Assembly (NCBI GenBank): GCA_021771815.1
Contig: JAETOE010000014.1
Coordinates: 1-64,000, forward strand
DNA length: 64,000 nt
From: Roseburia hominis
GTDB taxonomy: Bacteria; Bacillota; Clostridia; Lachnospirales; Lachnospiraceae
Reading direction: 5' to 3'
Below are positions 26,615-35,092 of the stretch, in pieces. Numbering within the stretch: position 1 is the stretch's first letter; every line of letters starts with the position of its first letter. The notes under the pieces are model-generated. The model worked only from the letters and a program-made list of their open reading frames with translations, was not told the DNA's origin and ran no database searches. Both the position numbers and the translations under genes were made by a program.

Positions 26615-27013
26615 ATGCAGGAAATATTAACGATCCAAGTGAATATTACAGAAACATTTGCGGTAAAAGGGAAAACAGCAGAAGTGGCAGTGGTTACATT
26701 TGATGGGTATTGTGACTGCGAAAATTTTAAAGGGAAGATACTTCCCGGAGGCGTGGACTGTCAGAAGGAATGTTATCCACAGGCAAGGAGATTATCGGCA
26801 AGATACATATTGGAAGGAACAGACAAGGAAGAAAAAGCATGCAGGATCTTTATTGAAAATAAAGGGGAAGTAAATGAGAATGGAATGGTTGAAACAACGA
26901 TTCCTGAAATTATTACAGACAGTACATGTTTAAGCTGGATGGAACGGGCGCGGTTATTCGGGACGATAACCCCAAGGGAAACCGGAATCACAATCCATAT
27001 TTTTTCAGATTAG
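26615..27013 (+). CDS. DUF3237-like protein
   Basis: A 132-residue cytoplasmic protein. The pattern KGKILPGGVDCQ … LSARYILEGTD … CRIFIENKGEV resembles DUF3237 (small beta-barrel, unknown function), often found beside esterases and hydrolases. Recognition is from memory of the family. ATG 26615 is supported by GAGGGA; the upstream TTG 26603 is less likely. It is followed 20 bases later by an esterase gene. Confidence 0.7.
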   Translation: MQEILTIQVNITETFAVKGKTAEVAVVTFDGYCDCENFKGKILPGGVDCQKECYPQARRLSARYILEGTDKEEKACRIFIENKGEVNENGMVETTIPEIITDSTCLSWMERARLFGTITPRETGITIHIFSD

Positions 27014-27033
27014 CGTTTAGAAGGGAGAAGAAC

Positions 27034-27834
27034 ATGTCAACATTACAGGTAAATACATATTCATTAGCACTGAGCAGAATCATTTCATTTCACGTCATTC
27101 TGCCGAATGACGTGCCACCGGAAATGATTGCCGGAAATACAAATTATGACAGACCGGTAAAAACACTTTATTTGCTTCACGGATTTTCGGGAAGCACAAC
27201 GGATTGGCTTGCGGGAAGTCTGATTCAGGAACTGGCTGTCAAATATAATCTGGCTGTTGTGATGCCTTCCGGGGAGAACAGTTTCTACCTGAATGGGAAG
27301 GGAACCGGTCGTGCATATGAGACATTTACCGCTGAAGAATTAATGGATTATTGTAAAAAAACATTTGGTCTATCCGATAAGAGGGAGGATAACTTTATCG
27401 GAGGACTGTCTATGGGCGGTTTCGGGGCAATCCATACGGCATTAAAATATCCGAAACGCTTTGGAAAGATGTTCGGTCTATCTTCTGCATTGATTGTAAA
27501 TGGAATAAAGGGAATGAAACCCGGAACAAATAACGGTATTGCGGACTATGATTATTATACGCAGATATTTGGAGATCTGGATCAGTTGGATACCAGTGAA
27601 AATAATCCGGAATATCTGATCACAGAGAGGAAGAAAAAGGGCGATACAATTCAACCGATTTTTATGGCCTGTGGAGCGGAGGATTTTCTTATAAATGAAA
27701 ATCGTGAATTCAGAGATTTCCTGTTAAAGGAAGGCGTGGATGTCACCTATAAGGAAAGCACCGGAATTCATGACTGGACGTTTTGGAACCAGTATCTGGA
27801 ACCGGCAATTAAGTGGATGCTTGCGATTGAGTAA
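27034..27834 (+). CDS. Cytoplasmic serine esterase 1 (esterase D / CE1-like)
   Basis: Alpha/beta hydrolase of 266 residues. The oxyanion region LYLLHGFSGS (45-54), the nucleophile in GLSMGG (Ser126) and the catalytic His in STGIHDWTFW near the C-terminus are seen. No signal peptide, so it acts inside the cell. The family includes tributyrin, acetyl-xylan and feruloyl-type esterases; the acyl group cannot be read from sequence. AAGGGAG precedes ATG 27034; the longer frame overlaps the upstream gene. Confidence 0.88.
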   Translation: MSTLQVNTYSLALSRIISFHVILPNDVPPEMIAGNTNYDRPVKTLYLLHGFSGSTTDWLAGSLIQELAVKYNLAVVMPSGENSFYLNGKGTGRAYETFTAEELMDYCKKTFGLSDKREDNFIGGLSMGGFGAIHTALKYPKRFGKMFGLSSALIVNGIKGMKPGTNNGIADYDYYTQIFGDLDQLDTSENNPEYLITERKKKGDTIQPIFMACGAEDFLINENREFRDFLLKEGVDVTYKESTGIHDWTFWNQYLEPAIKWMLAIE

Positions 27835-27900
27835 AAATAGGGTTCTACTTGTAAAATCGAAAGTGTGAATAAGAAGAAAAGCAGAGGAGATGTGAAACGA

Positions 27901-28851
27901 ATGAAAACAATTGCGGAGATTATAAAGGGCGCAGCAGATTGGGAGCCGCCGGTAATTCCGGAAGATATCACACATGGCGATATGCCGGGGGATAAAGTAG
28001 AAATAAATCAGAATCACATACAGAAGGCAAACGTTATCTTTAGGGAATTGCTCCCAATGCTGACAGAAACGTCGGAAAAGGCAGAAAACGGAAAGGTAGT
28101 GCTCACTGTTTGCGGCGGTTCCGGTGTTGGAAAGTCGGAAATAGCGTCTTTGTTATCTTTTTATTTAACACAGGCAGGCATTGGAAGCTATACATTGTCG
28201 GGTGACAATTATCCGCATAGGATCCCTGTATATAATGATGCGGAGAGGCTTCAGGTATTCCGGGAAAGTGCGATAAGAGGAATGGTGAAAGAGAATACGC
28301 TTAATGCAGAACATTTTCAGATTATCCATCAATTTCAAGAGCAGGGGGATGATGCGAATGCCTGTCATGTAAAAGAATATCCATGGTATGAATCCTATTT
28401 AAGAAACGGAAGAGAAGGACTAAAAGGCTATCTGGGATCGTGCCGGGAAATCGGATTTGAAGAAATAGAAGAAATTGTAAGGCAGTTTAAGAACGGCGCC
28501 GATAAGATATGGTTAAGACGGATGGGGCGCACAGAGACGGAACTGTGGTATGAAGACGTAGACTTTTCGCAGACACAGGTTCTGATCATTGAGTGGACAC
28601 ATGGAAACAGCGATTATTATAAAGGCGTGGATATTCCGATTTTACTAAACAGTACACCGCAGGAAACTTTGGCACATCGAAGGGCAAGAAACAGAGACGG
28701 TGCAACGGACAGTCCGTTTACAATGATGGTTTTGGAATTGGAACAGGCAATGTTGGAGAAGCAGGCGAAAAAAGCAAAAATAATTATTTCCAAAAGCGGA
28801 GAATTGTTAAGTTACGAAGATTACTGCAGACAGATGGATGCGGGGCGGTAG
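27901..28851 (+). CDS. APS-kinase-like P-loop protein in a sugar operon
   Basis: About 316 residues. Walker A GGSGVGKS (72-79) followed by LSGDNYPHR (99-106) resembles adenylylsulphate kinase (LDGDN…) and phosphoribulokinase/uridine kinase folds. No sulphate-assimilation gene is nearby; the next gene is a glycoside phosphorylase, so I infer a carbohydrate or carbohydrate-derived substrate. AGGAGA lies about 12 bases before ATG 27901; an upstream GTG 27865 is possible. Automatic annotation as an APS kinase would probably be wrong. Confidence 0.7.
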   Translation: MKTIAEIIKGAADWEPPVIPEDITHGDMPGDKVEINQNHIQKANVIFRELLPMLTETSEKAENGKVVLTVCGGSGVGKSEIASLLSFYLTQAGIGSYTLSGDNYPHRIPVYNDAERLQVFRESAIRGMVKENTLNAEHFQIIHQFQEQGDDANACHVKEYPWYESYLRNGREGLKGYLGSCREIGFEEIEEIVRQFKNGADKIWLRRMGRTETELWYEDVDFSQTQVLIIEWTHGNSDYYKGVDIPILLNSTPQETLAHRRARNRDGATDSPFTMMVLELEQAMLEKQAKKAKIIISKSGELLSYEDYCRQMDAGR

Positions 28852-28874
28852 AATACAGGGGGGAGAACAGGAAA

Positions 28875-30578
28875 ATGAACATTGGATCAATGCTTAATGC
28901 GTACCCGGACAGTATGGGTGGAACATTAGATGATATCGCTGATTTTTTACGGAAACCGGAATTAGAGGGAACATTCACTTCCTGTTATATCCTGCCCAGT
29001 CTGTTTCATACAGATCTGGACCGGGGGTTTTCCGTAATCGATTATTCTTTAAATAAGATGCTGGCGTCAAAAGCGGCATTGGATAAGTTAGAATCACTTG
29101 GTATTGATTTAAAGCTGGATTTTATTCTTAATCATGCATCTGTTTTATCCGGACAGTTTCAGGATATCATTGAGAACGGAGACAAGTCCAAGTACCGTGA
29201 TTTTTTTATTGACTGGAATAAATTTTGGGACGGCTGCGGCGAAATGACAGAAGAAGGCTATATACAGCCGGAAGAGAAGTATCTTAAGGACATGTTTTTT
29301 CGTAAACCGGGGCTTCCTATTTTGATGGTAAGGTTTCCGGACGGAAAAGATGTTCCGTATTGGAATACATTTTACCAGGAGGTAAATTACCGCACGGTAA
29401 CGGCACAGGATCTGATGAAGGCGGCGGGTCTGCAGTATACGGAGGCACTTTCTCTGGCGGAGGCGATGGATGAAGGTACTTCGGAGGGGAAGAAACCGCA
29501 GGAGATTATGCGGGATAAAGAGACGGCATATGTTACAAAATTCCTCTCAGAGGAACAGATTCAGAAAATCTGTGATTATATGGAAAACGGCCGAAGGTAT
29601 TTGGGACAGATGGATCTGAATATCAAATCTCCGCTGGTATGGGAATATTATGACGACGTATTAAAAACGCTTGCCGGTTACGGGGCAAAGATTGTGCGTC
29701 TGGATGCATTTGCGTATGCACCCAAGGAGCCGGGAGAAAAGAACTTCTTAAATGAGCCGGGAACATGGGAACTGTTAGAAAAAGTAAGAAAGCTGGCGGA
29801 TAAATATAATCTCACATTGCTTCCGGAGATTCATGCAAGCTATAGTGAGAAAAACTATGCGCAGATTGCAGAAAAAGGCTATATGACATATGACTTTTTC
29901 CTGCCGGGACTGATTATCGACGCATTGGAATTCCAAAATGGAGACCGTCTTGCGTGCTGGGCGGAAGAATTGGTTGAAAAAAATATCCGCACTGTAAATA
30001 TGCTGGGATGCCATGACGGGATTCCGCTCCTTGATTTAAAAGGTCTGCTGCCGGAAGAGCGGATACAGAATTTAATAGATATTGTCGTGGCGAGAGGCGG
30101 TTATGTAAAAGATCTGCATGGGCAGAAGAATATGTATTATCAGGTAAATGCCACGTATTATAGTGCATTGGGAGAGGATGAGAGGAAAATGCTTCTTGCA
30201 AGGGCACTGCAGCTTTTTATGCCTGGAAAGCCTCAGATATGGTATTTAGATCTGTTCGTGGGCGCAAATGATCATGAGGCAGTGAAACGCGCGGGTGCGG
30301 GGGGACATAAGGAGATTAACCGTACCAACCTGACCGTAGAACAGATGGAAGCAGGATTACAGCGGCCGGTTGTAAAGCGTCAGCTTGATTTACTGCGTTT
30401 CCGTAACAGCTGTCTGGCATTTTCTTACGAGAGCAGCATTTCTGTAAGGTCGGAGGGCAATAACATAGAATTTATATGGCGGAACGCAGGATACAAAGCA
30501 AGCCTGGATGCAAATCTGAAAGACTATTCTTTCCGAATTACAGAAACAAATCCCAAAGGAGAGGTAAAGGAGTTATGA
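28875..30578 (+). CDS. GH13_18-type glycoside phosphorylase (sucrose phosphorylase-like)
   Basis: A 567-residue TIM-barrel enzyme without signal peptide. Family marks are AYPDSMGGTL near the N-terminus, FRKPGLPILMVRFPDG (about 143-158), the nucleophile Asp in VRLDAFAYAPKE (about 277), the acid/base Glu in LLPEIHASY (about 319) and the third acid in LGCHDGIPLLDLKGLL. Members split sucrose, sucrose 6'-phosphate or glucosylglycerate with phosphate, releasing glucose 1-phosphate. Specificity is unknown; the kinase just upstream raises the option of a phosphorylated substrate. Its stop overlaps the next ATG. Confidence 0.85.
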   Translation: MNIGSMLNAYPDSMGGTLDDIADFLRKPELEGTFTSCYILPSLFHTDLDRGFSVIDYSLNKMLASKAALDKLESLGIDLKLDFILNHASVLSGQFQDIIENGDKSKYRDFFIDWNKFWDGCGEMTEEGYIQPEEKYLKDMFFRKPGLPILMVRFPDGKDVPYWNTFYQEVNYRTVTAQDLMKAAGLQYTEALSLAEAMDEGTSEGKKPQEIMRDKETAYVTKFLSEEQIQKICDYMENGRRYLGQMDLNIKSPLVWEYYDDVLKTLAGYGAKIVRLDAFAYAPKEPGEKNFLNEPGTWELLEKVRKLADKYNLTLLPEIHASYSEKNYAQIAEKGYMTYDFFLPGLIIDALEFQNGDRLACWAEELVEKNIRTVNMLGCHDGIPLLDLKGLLPEERIQNLIDIVVARGGYVKDLHGQKNMYYQVNATYYSALGEDERKMLLARALQLFMPGKPQIWYLDLFVGANDHEAVKRAGAGGHKEINRTNLTVEQMEAGLQRPVVKRQLDLLRFRNSCLAFSYESSISVRSEGNNIEFIWRNAGYKASLDANLKDYSFRITETNPKGEVKEL

Positions 30579-31693
30579 ATTACAATATAAATGAGCAGCC
30601 GCTTGGATTTGACAGCGTCTTATTATGGGAAAATCAGGTTCCGGTTCTGAAAAAGGAAGGAGAGCGCTATTTCCTTCAGATTAAGGCGCCGGATGCAAAA
30701 AAAGTGGCTTTTATAATAGAGGAAACGGAGCATCCGTGTACCATGGATGAAGACGGCGTCTGGAGAACGGAATATACGGTAAGATTGGGGATTCATTATG
30801 TGCAGCTTTTGATCGACGATGCGGCGGTGCTTACGCCGTTGCTGCCCATTACCTATGGTTATAGCCGCCCTTATAATTATGTTGCGCTTGAAATGGAAGG
30901 GGAAGACTTCTATCAGATAAAAGACGTGCCCCATGGAAGCGTCAGGAGAGAGTATTTCTTTTCGCAGGTTACCGGGGAATGGGAGAGCTGCATGGTATAT
31001 ACTCCATATTGTTATGAGGAGGAAGACAGGGATTTTCCGGTACTTTATCTGCAGCATGGACACGGTGAAAATGAAATCGGATGGACAGCGTCAGGAAAAG
31101 TAAATTTTATTTTAGATAATCTTATTGCAGAAAAAAAGGCGGTGCCTATGATCGTTGTTATGGGCAATGGAATGGTTCAGACAAGCAACGGGCAGGGAGA
31201 ACGCGTGGTTGACTTCAGATTATTTGAAGAACAGTTGCTGACGGATATTATTCCGTATATTGAGAAAAAGTTCCGCGTCGGAAAAACAAAAAATATGAGA
31301 GCGATGGCGGGTCTTTCGATGGGTTCCTTGCAGACAAGTATCACGGGTTTCATGCATCCGGAATATTTTAGCGGACTTGGTGTGTTCAGCGGATTTGTTA
31401 CGAACATCATCGAAGGCAGTCTCCTGGATCAGGTCGAGCGTGGACCGGGAAATAACGAACATATGAAAATTTTAAATGATGCGGAGGCTTTTGCAAAAGA
31501 ATTCCCGGTATTTTTCCGTGCGATGGGGGACAAGGATCCTTTTTGGGAGAATTTTGAACATGATGATGGGGTTCTTGGAGAGAAGGGAATCGCACATATT
31601 CGGAAGATATATACGGGGACACATGACTGGAACGTATGGCGCATGTGTATTCGGGACTTTGCACAATTGATTTTTAAACAGCCGAAAATATAG
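30575..31693 (+). CDS. Serine esterase 2 with N-terminal beta domain
   Basis: A 372-residue CE1-like esterase. Residues 1 to about 115 form a beta-rich, CBM48-like domain (GERYFLQIKAPDAKKVAFII … GVWRTEYTV), followed by the hydrolase with LYLQHGHGENE and the nucleophile in GLSMGS (near 250); the catalytic His is in TGTHDWNVW. It resembles Fae1A/XynZ-type or IroE-like esterases, but lacks a signal peptide. It starts inside the stop codon of the phosphorylase gene (ATGA). Confidence 0.85.
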   Translation: MNYNINEQPLGFDSVLLWENQVPVLKKEGERYFLQIKAPDAKKVAFIIEETEHPCTMDEDGVWRTEYTVRLGIHYVQLLIDDAAVLTPLLPITYGYSRPYNYVALEMEGEDFYQIKDVPHGSVRREYFFSQVTGEWESCMVYTPYCYEEEDRDFPVLYLQHGHGENEIGWTASGKVNFILDNLIAEKKAVPMIVVMGNGMVQTSNGQGERVVDFRLFEEQLLTDIIPYIEKKFRVGKTKNMRAMAGLSMGSLQTSITGFMHPEYFSGLGVFSGFVTNIIEGSLLDQVERGPGNNEHMKILNDAEAFAKEFPVFFRAMGDKDPFWENFEHDDGVLGEKGIAHIRKIYTGTHDWNVWRMCIRDFAQLIFKQPKI

Positions 31694-31714
31694 TTTTAAA
31701 AGGGGAAAACAAAT

Positions 31715-32521
31715 ATGGCATTTTTACAATTGGAGTACAAATCGCAGGCATTAATGCGTGGTGTATCAGTAAAAGTAATTTTGCCTTCCGACGGAATAGG
31801 CGGACAATGGGAGCCGCCATACCGGACATTGTATCTGCTGCCCGGCTATAGCGCAACTGCGACAGAACTGATCACATATCTGAGCTTGCGCAGCCAGTCC
31901 GAGTTAAAGGGAATAGCGATTGTCCTGCCGGATGGTGAAAATTTATTTTATCAGGATATGCCGGATCGAATGACGTTTTACAGTACCTATGTTGGAAAGG
32001 AACTGGTGGAGGTCACAAGAAATATGCTTCCGTTATCAGGGAGAAGAGAGGACACTTTTATCGGAGGCGTTTCCATGGGAGGATATGGCGCTCTGTATAA
32101 CGGAATGAAATATAGGGATACATTTTCCAAGGTGGCGGCATTTTCTCCGGCGGCGGATGCGTATATGCTTTTGGCAGAGACGGAGGCTCCCGGATTTTCA
32201 GCAGAACAGTTTCAGGGGATTTTTAAAAGCAGGGAGAACTATTACAGCGGCGACACAAATCTTGCGGTGGAATGGACAAAAGAAGGAGTTAAAAACAGAC
32301 CGGAATTGTTTTTGTGCTGTGGGAAAGAGGACAGGGCGGTGTACCGGGCAGTCGAGCAGTTGGAAACAACATTGAGGGAGCATCACGTTTTGCACCAATA
32401 CCGGGAAGGCCATGGAGACCATGAATTCGATTACTGGGAGAGGATGATGGACCCGGCATTTTCTTTTTTGGCGGGCATAAAAGAAGGCACAAAGGATAAG
32501 ATGCTGATTCCGGAAGGATAG
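31715..32521 (+). CDS. Serine esterase 3 (esterase D / CE1-like)
   Basis: A 268-residue paralogue of esterase 1, with LYLLPGYSATATE in place of the HG motif (Pro replaces His), nucleophile motif GVSMGG (near 120) and HGDHEFDYW as the catalytic His region. No signal peptide. The three esterases in one operon are clearly diverged, which argues for different ester positions or acyl groups rather than simple dosage. Confidence 0.85.
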   Translation: MAFLQLEYKSQALMRGVSVKVILPSDGIGGQWEPPYRTLYLLPGYSATATELITYLSLRSQSELKGIAIVLPDGENLFYQDMPDRMTFYSTYVGKELVEVTRNMLPLSGRREDTFIGGVSMGGYGALYNGMKYRDTFSKVAAFSPAADAYMLLAETEAPGFSAEQFQGIFKSRENYYSGDTNLAVEWTKEGVKNRPELFLCCGKEDRAVYRAVEQLETTLREHHVLHQYREGHGDHEFDYWERMMDPAFSFLAGIKEGTKDKMLIPEG

Positions 32522-32536
32522 GGAGGAAAAGCCAAT

Positions 32537-33280
32537 ATGAAACATCAGGAAAAGAAATTGGATGAGCATACATGGATAATCGAAGAGTACGATGACAATG
32601 TGAGTGTTTATATGTATCTTCTTGAAGGAGAAAAAGAAGCGCTGCTGATAGACACAGGTTTGGGCGCAATACCGCTTTATACGATCTGCAAAGAGTTGAC
32701 AGACCGTCCGATCAGAGTGGCGCTTACACATGGTCATGTAGATCATATTGGTGGAACGGGTGCGTTTAACGAAGTGTGGCTTGCAAAAGAAGATGAAGTA
32801 TTATATCATGTGCATAGCGAATTAAATATGAGAAATATTTTTACAAAAGAAGAGCTCTTTCCTGTAAAGGGAGAGCTTTTATATTTTACAAAACATATGG
32901 TATTTGAGCTTGGAAAGAGGACGGTAGAGGTAATTCCGACACCGGGACATTCCGTAGGTTCCGTTTGTTTTTTAGACAAAGAAAGACGATGGCTGTTTAC
33001 AGGGGATACCTGCTGTAAGGCACACGTGCTTTTGCAGATGGAATATGCGTCATCAATCTCCACATATCGGGAATCGATACAGTGTCTTTGGGACAGGCGG
33101 CAGGAATATGACATAACATGGCCGGGGCATCATGACAAACCGGTGAAAAAGCAGATCATAAAAGATTTTTTGGAAGCTGCAGATGGAATTTTAAACGGAA
33201 CAATGGAAGGAAAATATACGGAACTTCCAATGGGAAAGGCAAGATTGTTGGAATATAGGGAAATTGGAATCGAATATTAG
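32537..33280 (+). CDS. Metallo-beta-lactamase-fold hydrolase
   Basis: A 247-residue MBL-fold protein with the metal motif LTHGHVDHIGG (about 67-77), PTPGHSVGSVCF and FTGDTCCKAH, a glyoxalase II-like arrangement. Likely substrates are thioesters or other esters, which matches the esterase-rich neighbourhood. GGGAGG precedes the ATG. It is the last gene before the two-component regulators. Confidence 0.82.
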   Translation: MKHQEKKLDEHTWIIEEYDDNVSVYMYLLEGEKEALLIDTGLGAIPLYTICKELTDRPIRVALTHGHVDHIGGTGAFNEVWLAKEDEVLYHVHSELNMRNIFTKEELFPVKGELLYFTKHMVFELGKRTVEVIPTPGHSVGSVCFLDKERRWLFTGDTCCKAHVLLQMEYASSISTYRESIQCLWDRRQEYDITWPGHHDKPVKKQIIKDFLEAADGILNGTMEGKYTELPMGKARLLEYREIGIEY

Positions 33281-33332
33281 ATGAAAACAGTTTTGGGCGG
33301 ATACTTTATTTGGAAGAGTCGGGGGTTATATT

Positions 33333-35051
33333 ATGAAAAAAAGGTCATTGATCAGCCGCACTGTTTTTATGCTGAGAATACAATGTGTTTTATTGGTAAG
33401 TATATTTTTTCTTACATTTTTTGTCTCTTATTATACCACTTTGGATAATCTTCAGACAAGCAGCGACAATCTGATGCTGCTTTATGGGCGGGAACTTCAA
33501 AATAAACTGGATAATGCTGATATGCTGTTAGAACAGCTTATTTATAAAAATAAAGATTATGATATGCTGCAGAGTGAAAGGGAGACAGACAGATATTATG
33601 CATCCGTGAAAATAAAGGAATTAATACAGCAGCAGGCTACTTATAATCGCTATGTGGATGCTGTCGTGATTGCGGAGAGTACTTATGCAACCTGCCTGGA
33701 TTATGCGAACGCAAAGATTTTTTATGATGAAAGAGAAGCATTGCGCCGCTTTACAATTGAAAGGGCGGGGGAAGAACGGGCAAAGGCAGAGTGGAGCATT
33801 ACACAAATCGGAGCGAAAAGCTACGTATATAAAATGTATGTATGGCAGGGGAGAGCGGCAGGGATTTTTATTTCGGTGAGTCATTTTATGGAAAATGCCA
33901 CAGAAAATGATCTGAAAAATATTTCTATTCTTTTAAAAGACGAAAAGGAGCAGGTGTGGGGAGAATTCGGGGAGAAATTACTTTCCTATGAGACCGGGAA
34001 TGTTTTAGATGAATCGCAGGTAGACCGCTGGATATATGAAACCAGGTATCCGTTGGCGGACGGAGAACTACAGATGTCGGCATATACCAGTATGTCAGCG
34101 TTTTTCGGACAGATTCGTTGGAATATGGTACTGGTATTGATTGCTTTTCTGGTTTTTGTCGGGTTTTCGGGTAGTCTGATTAATTTTTTGAGAAAAGAAA
34201 TGATAACACCGATGAGTCATATGCAAAAAAGCATGGAAGAACTCCAAAAAGGAGATTATGAGCTTAGAATAAAGGAGGATTACAAAAGCAAAGAGTTTGC
34301 GTTATTAAAAGATACCTTTAATCGATTAATGGATGAGATTTTGGGACTGAAAATTCAAAGTTATGAGAAACAGATTGATTTGCAGGAAACAGAATTGAAA
34401 TGTGTAAAACTTCAGATAAGACCTCATTTTTTCTTAAATGCGATGACGACAATTTCCAGTTTAAATCAGCAGGGGAAAAATTCGGAAATTGAGAAATATA
34501 TTAGCGCGTTGTCCAAAAATATCAGATATATGTTTCGCTCCGGACTTCATACGGTTTCTCTGGAGGAGGAAGTCCAGCATGTAAGAAATTATTTTGAAAT
34601 GCAGGAGTTGAAATACCCGGGTTGTGTATTTTATTATATAGACATTGCGCCGGGGCTGGGGCAATGGAAAATTCCGCAGATGATAATTCATACGATTATT
34701 GAAAATGAGTATAAATATGCTGTAAATGTGGAGCAGATGCTTACAATTTTAATTAAAGCGAGCGAGACAGAGTTACACGGAGAGAAAATGCTGCTTCTTG
34801 AAATTGAGGACGATGGAAAAGGATATCCGAATGAGGTGATGGATGCCTTTTCGTGTCAGGGAACGATGATTTCAAAAAATGGGGAACGTGTAGGCTTGCA
34901 GAGCGTAAAGCGGATGATAGAGCTTATGTATGAGAGGGAAGGACTGTTTGCTATCAGTAATATCAAACCCCATGGATGTAAGAATACATTTTGGATTCCG
35001 GAGCATGCAGTTCAGGAAATGAAAGAACAAAAACAGATAAAATTAGACTGA
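33333..35051 (+). CDS. Sensor histidine kinase, YesM type
   Basis: A 572-residue membrane kinase. One membrane helix near 13-33, an extracellular sensor of about 230 residues, a second helix near 267-288 (MVLVLIAFLVFVGFSGSLI), a HAMP segment, the His in LQIRPHFFLNAM (phospho-acceptor region), and an ATPase domain with IIENEYKYA (N box) and DDGKGYP (G1). It senses an extracellular sugar signal and drives the regulator that follows, which very likely controls the transporter operon. Confidence 0.92.
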   Translation: MKKRSLISRTVFMLRIQCVLLVSIFFLTFFVSYYTTLDNLQTSSDNLMLLYGRELQNKLDNADMLLEQLIYKNKDYDMLQSERETDRYYASVKIKELIQQQATYNRYVDAVVIAESTYATCLDYANAKIFYDEREALRRFTIERAGEERAKAEWSITQIGAKSYVYKMYVWQGRAAGIFISVSHFMENATENDLKNISILLKDEKEQVWGEFGEKLLSYETGNVLDESQVDRWIYETRYPLADGELQMSAYTSMSAFFGQIRWNMVLVLIAFLVFVGFSGSLINFLRKEMITPMSHMQKSMEELQKGDYELRIKEDYKSKEFALLKDTFNRLMDEILGLKIQSYEKQIDLQETELKCVKLQIRPHFFLNAMTTISSLNQQGKNSEIEKYISALSKNIRYMFRSGLHTVSLEEEVQHVRNYFEMQELKYPGCVFYYIDIAPGLGQWKIPQMIIHTIIENEYKYAVNVEQMLTILIKASETELHGEKMLLLEIEDDGKGYPNEVMDAFSCQGTMISKNGERVGLQSVKRMIELMYEREGLFAISNIKPHGCKNTFWIPEHAVQEMKEQKQIKLD

Positions 35052-35092
35052 ATGTAGTTGTTGATTCTAATAAGAGGAAGAGGAAAACGAGA

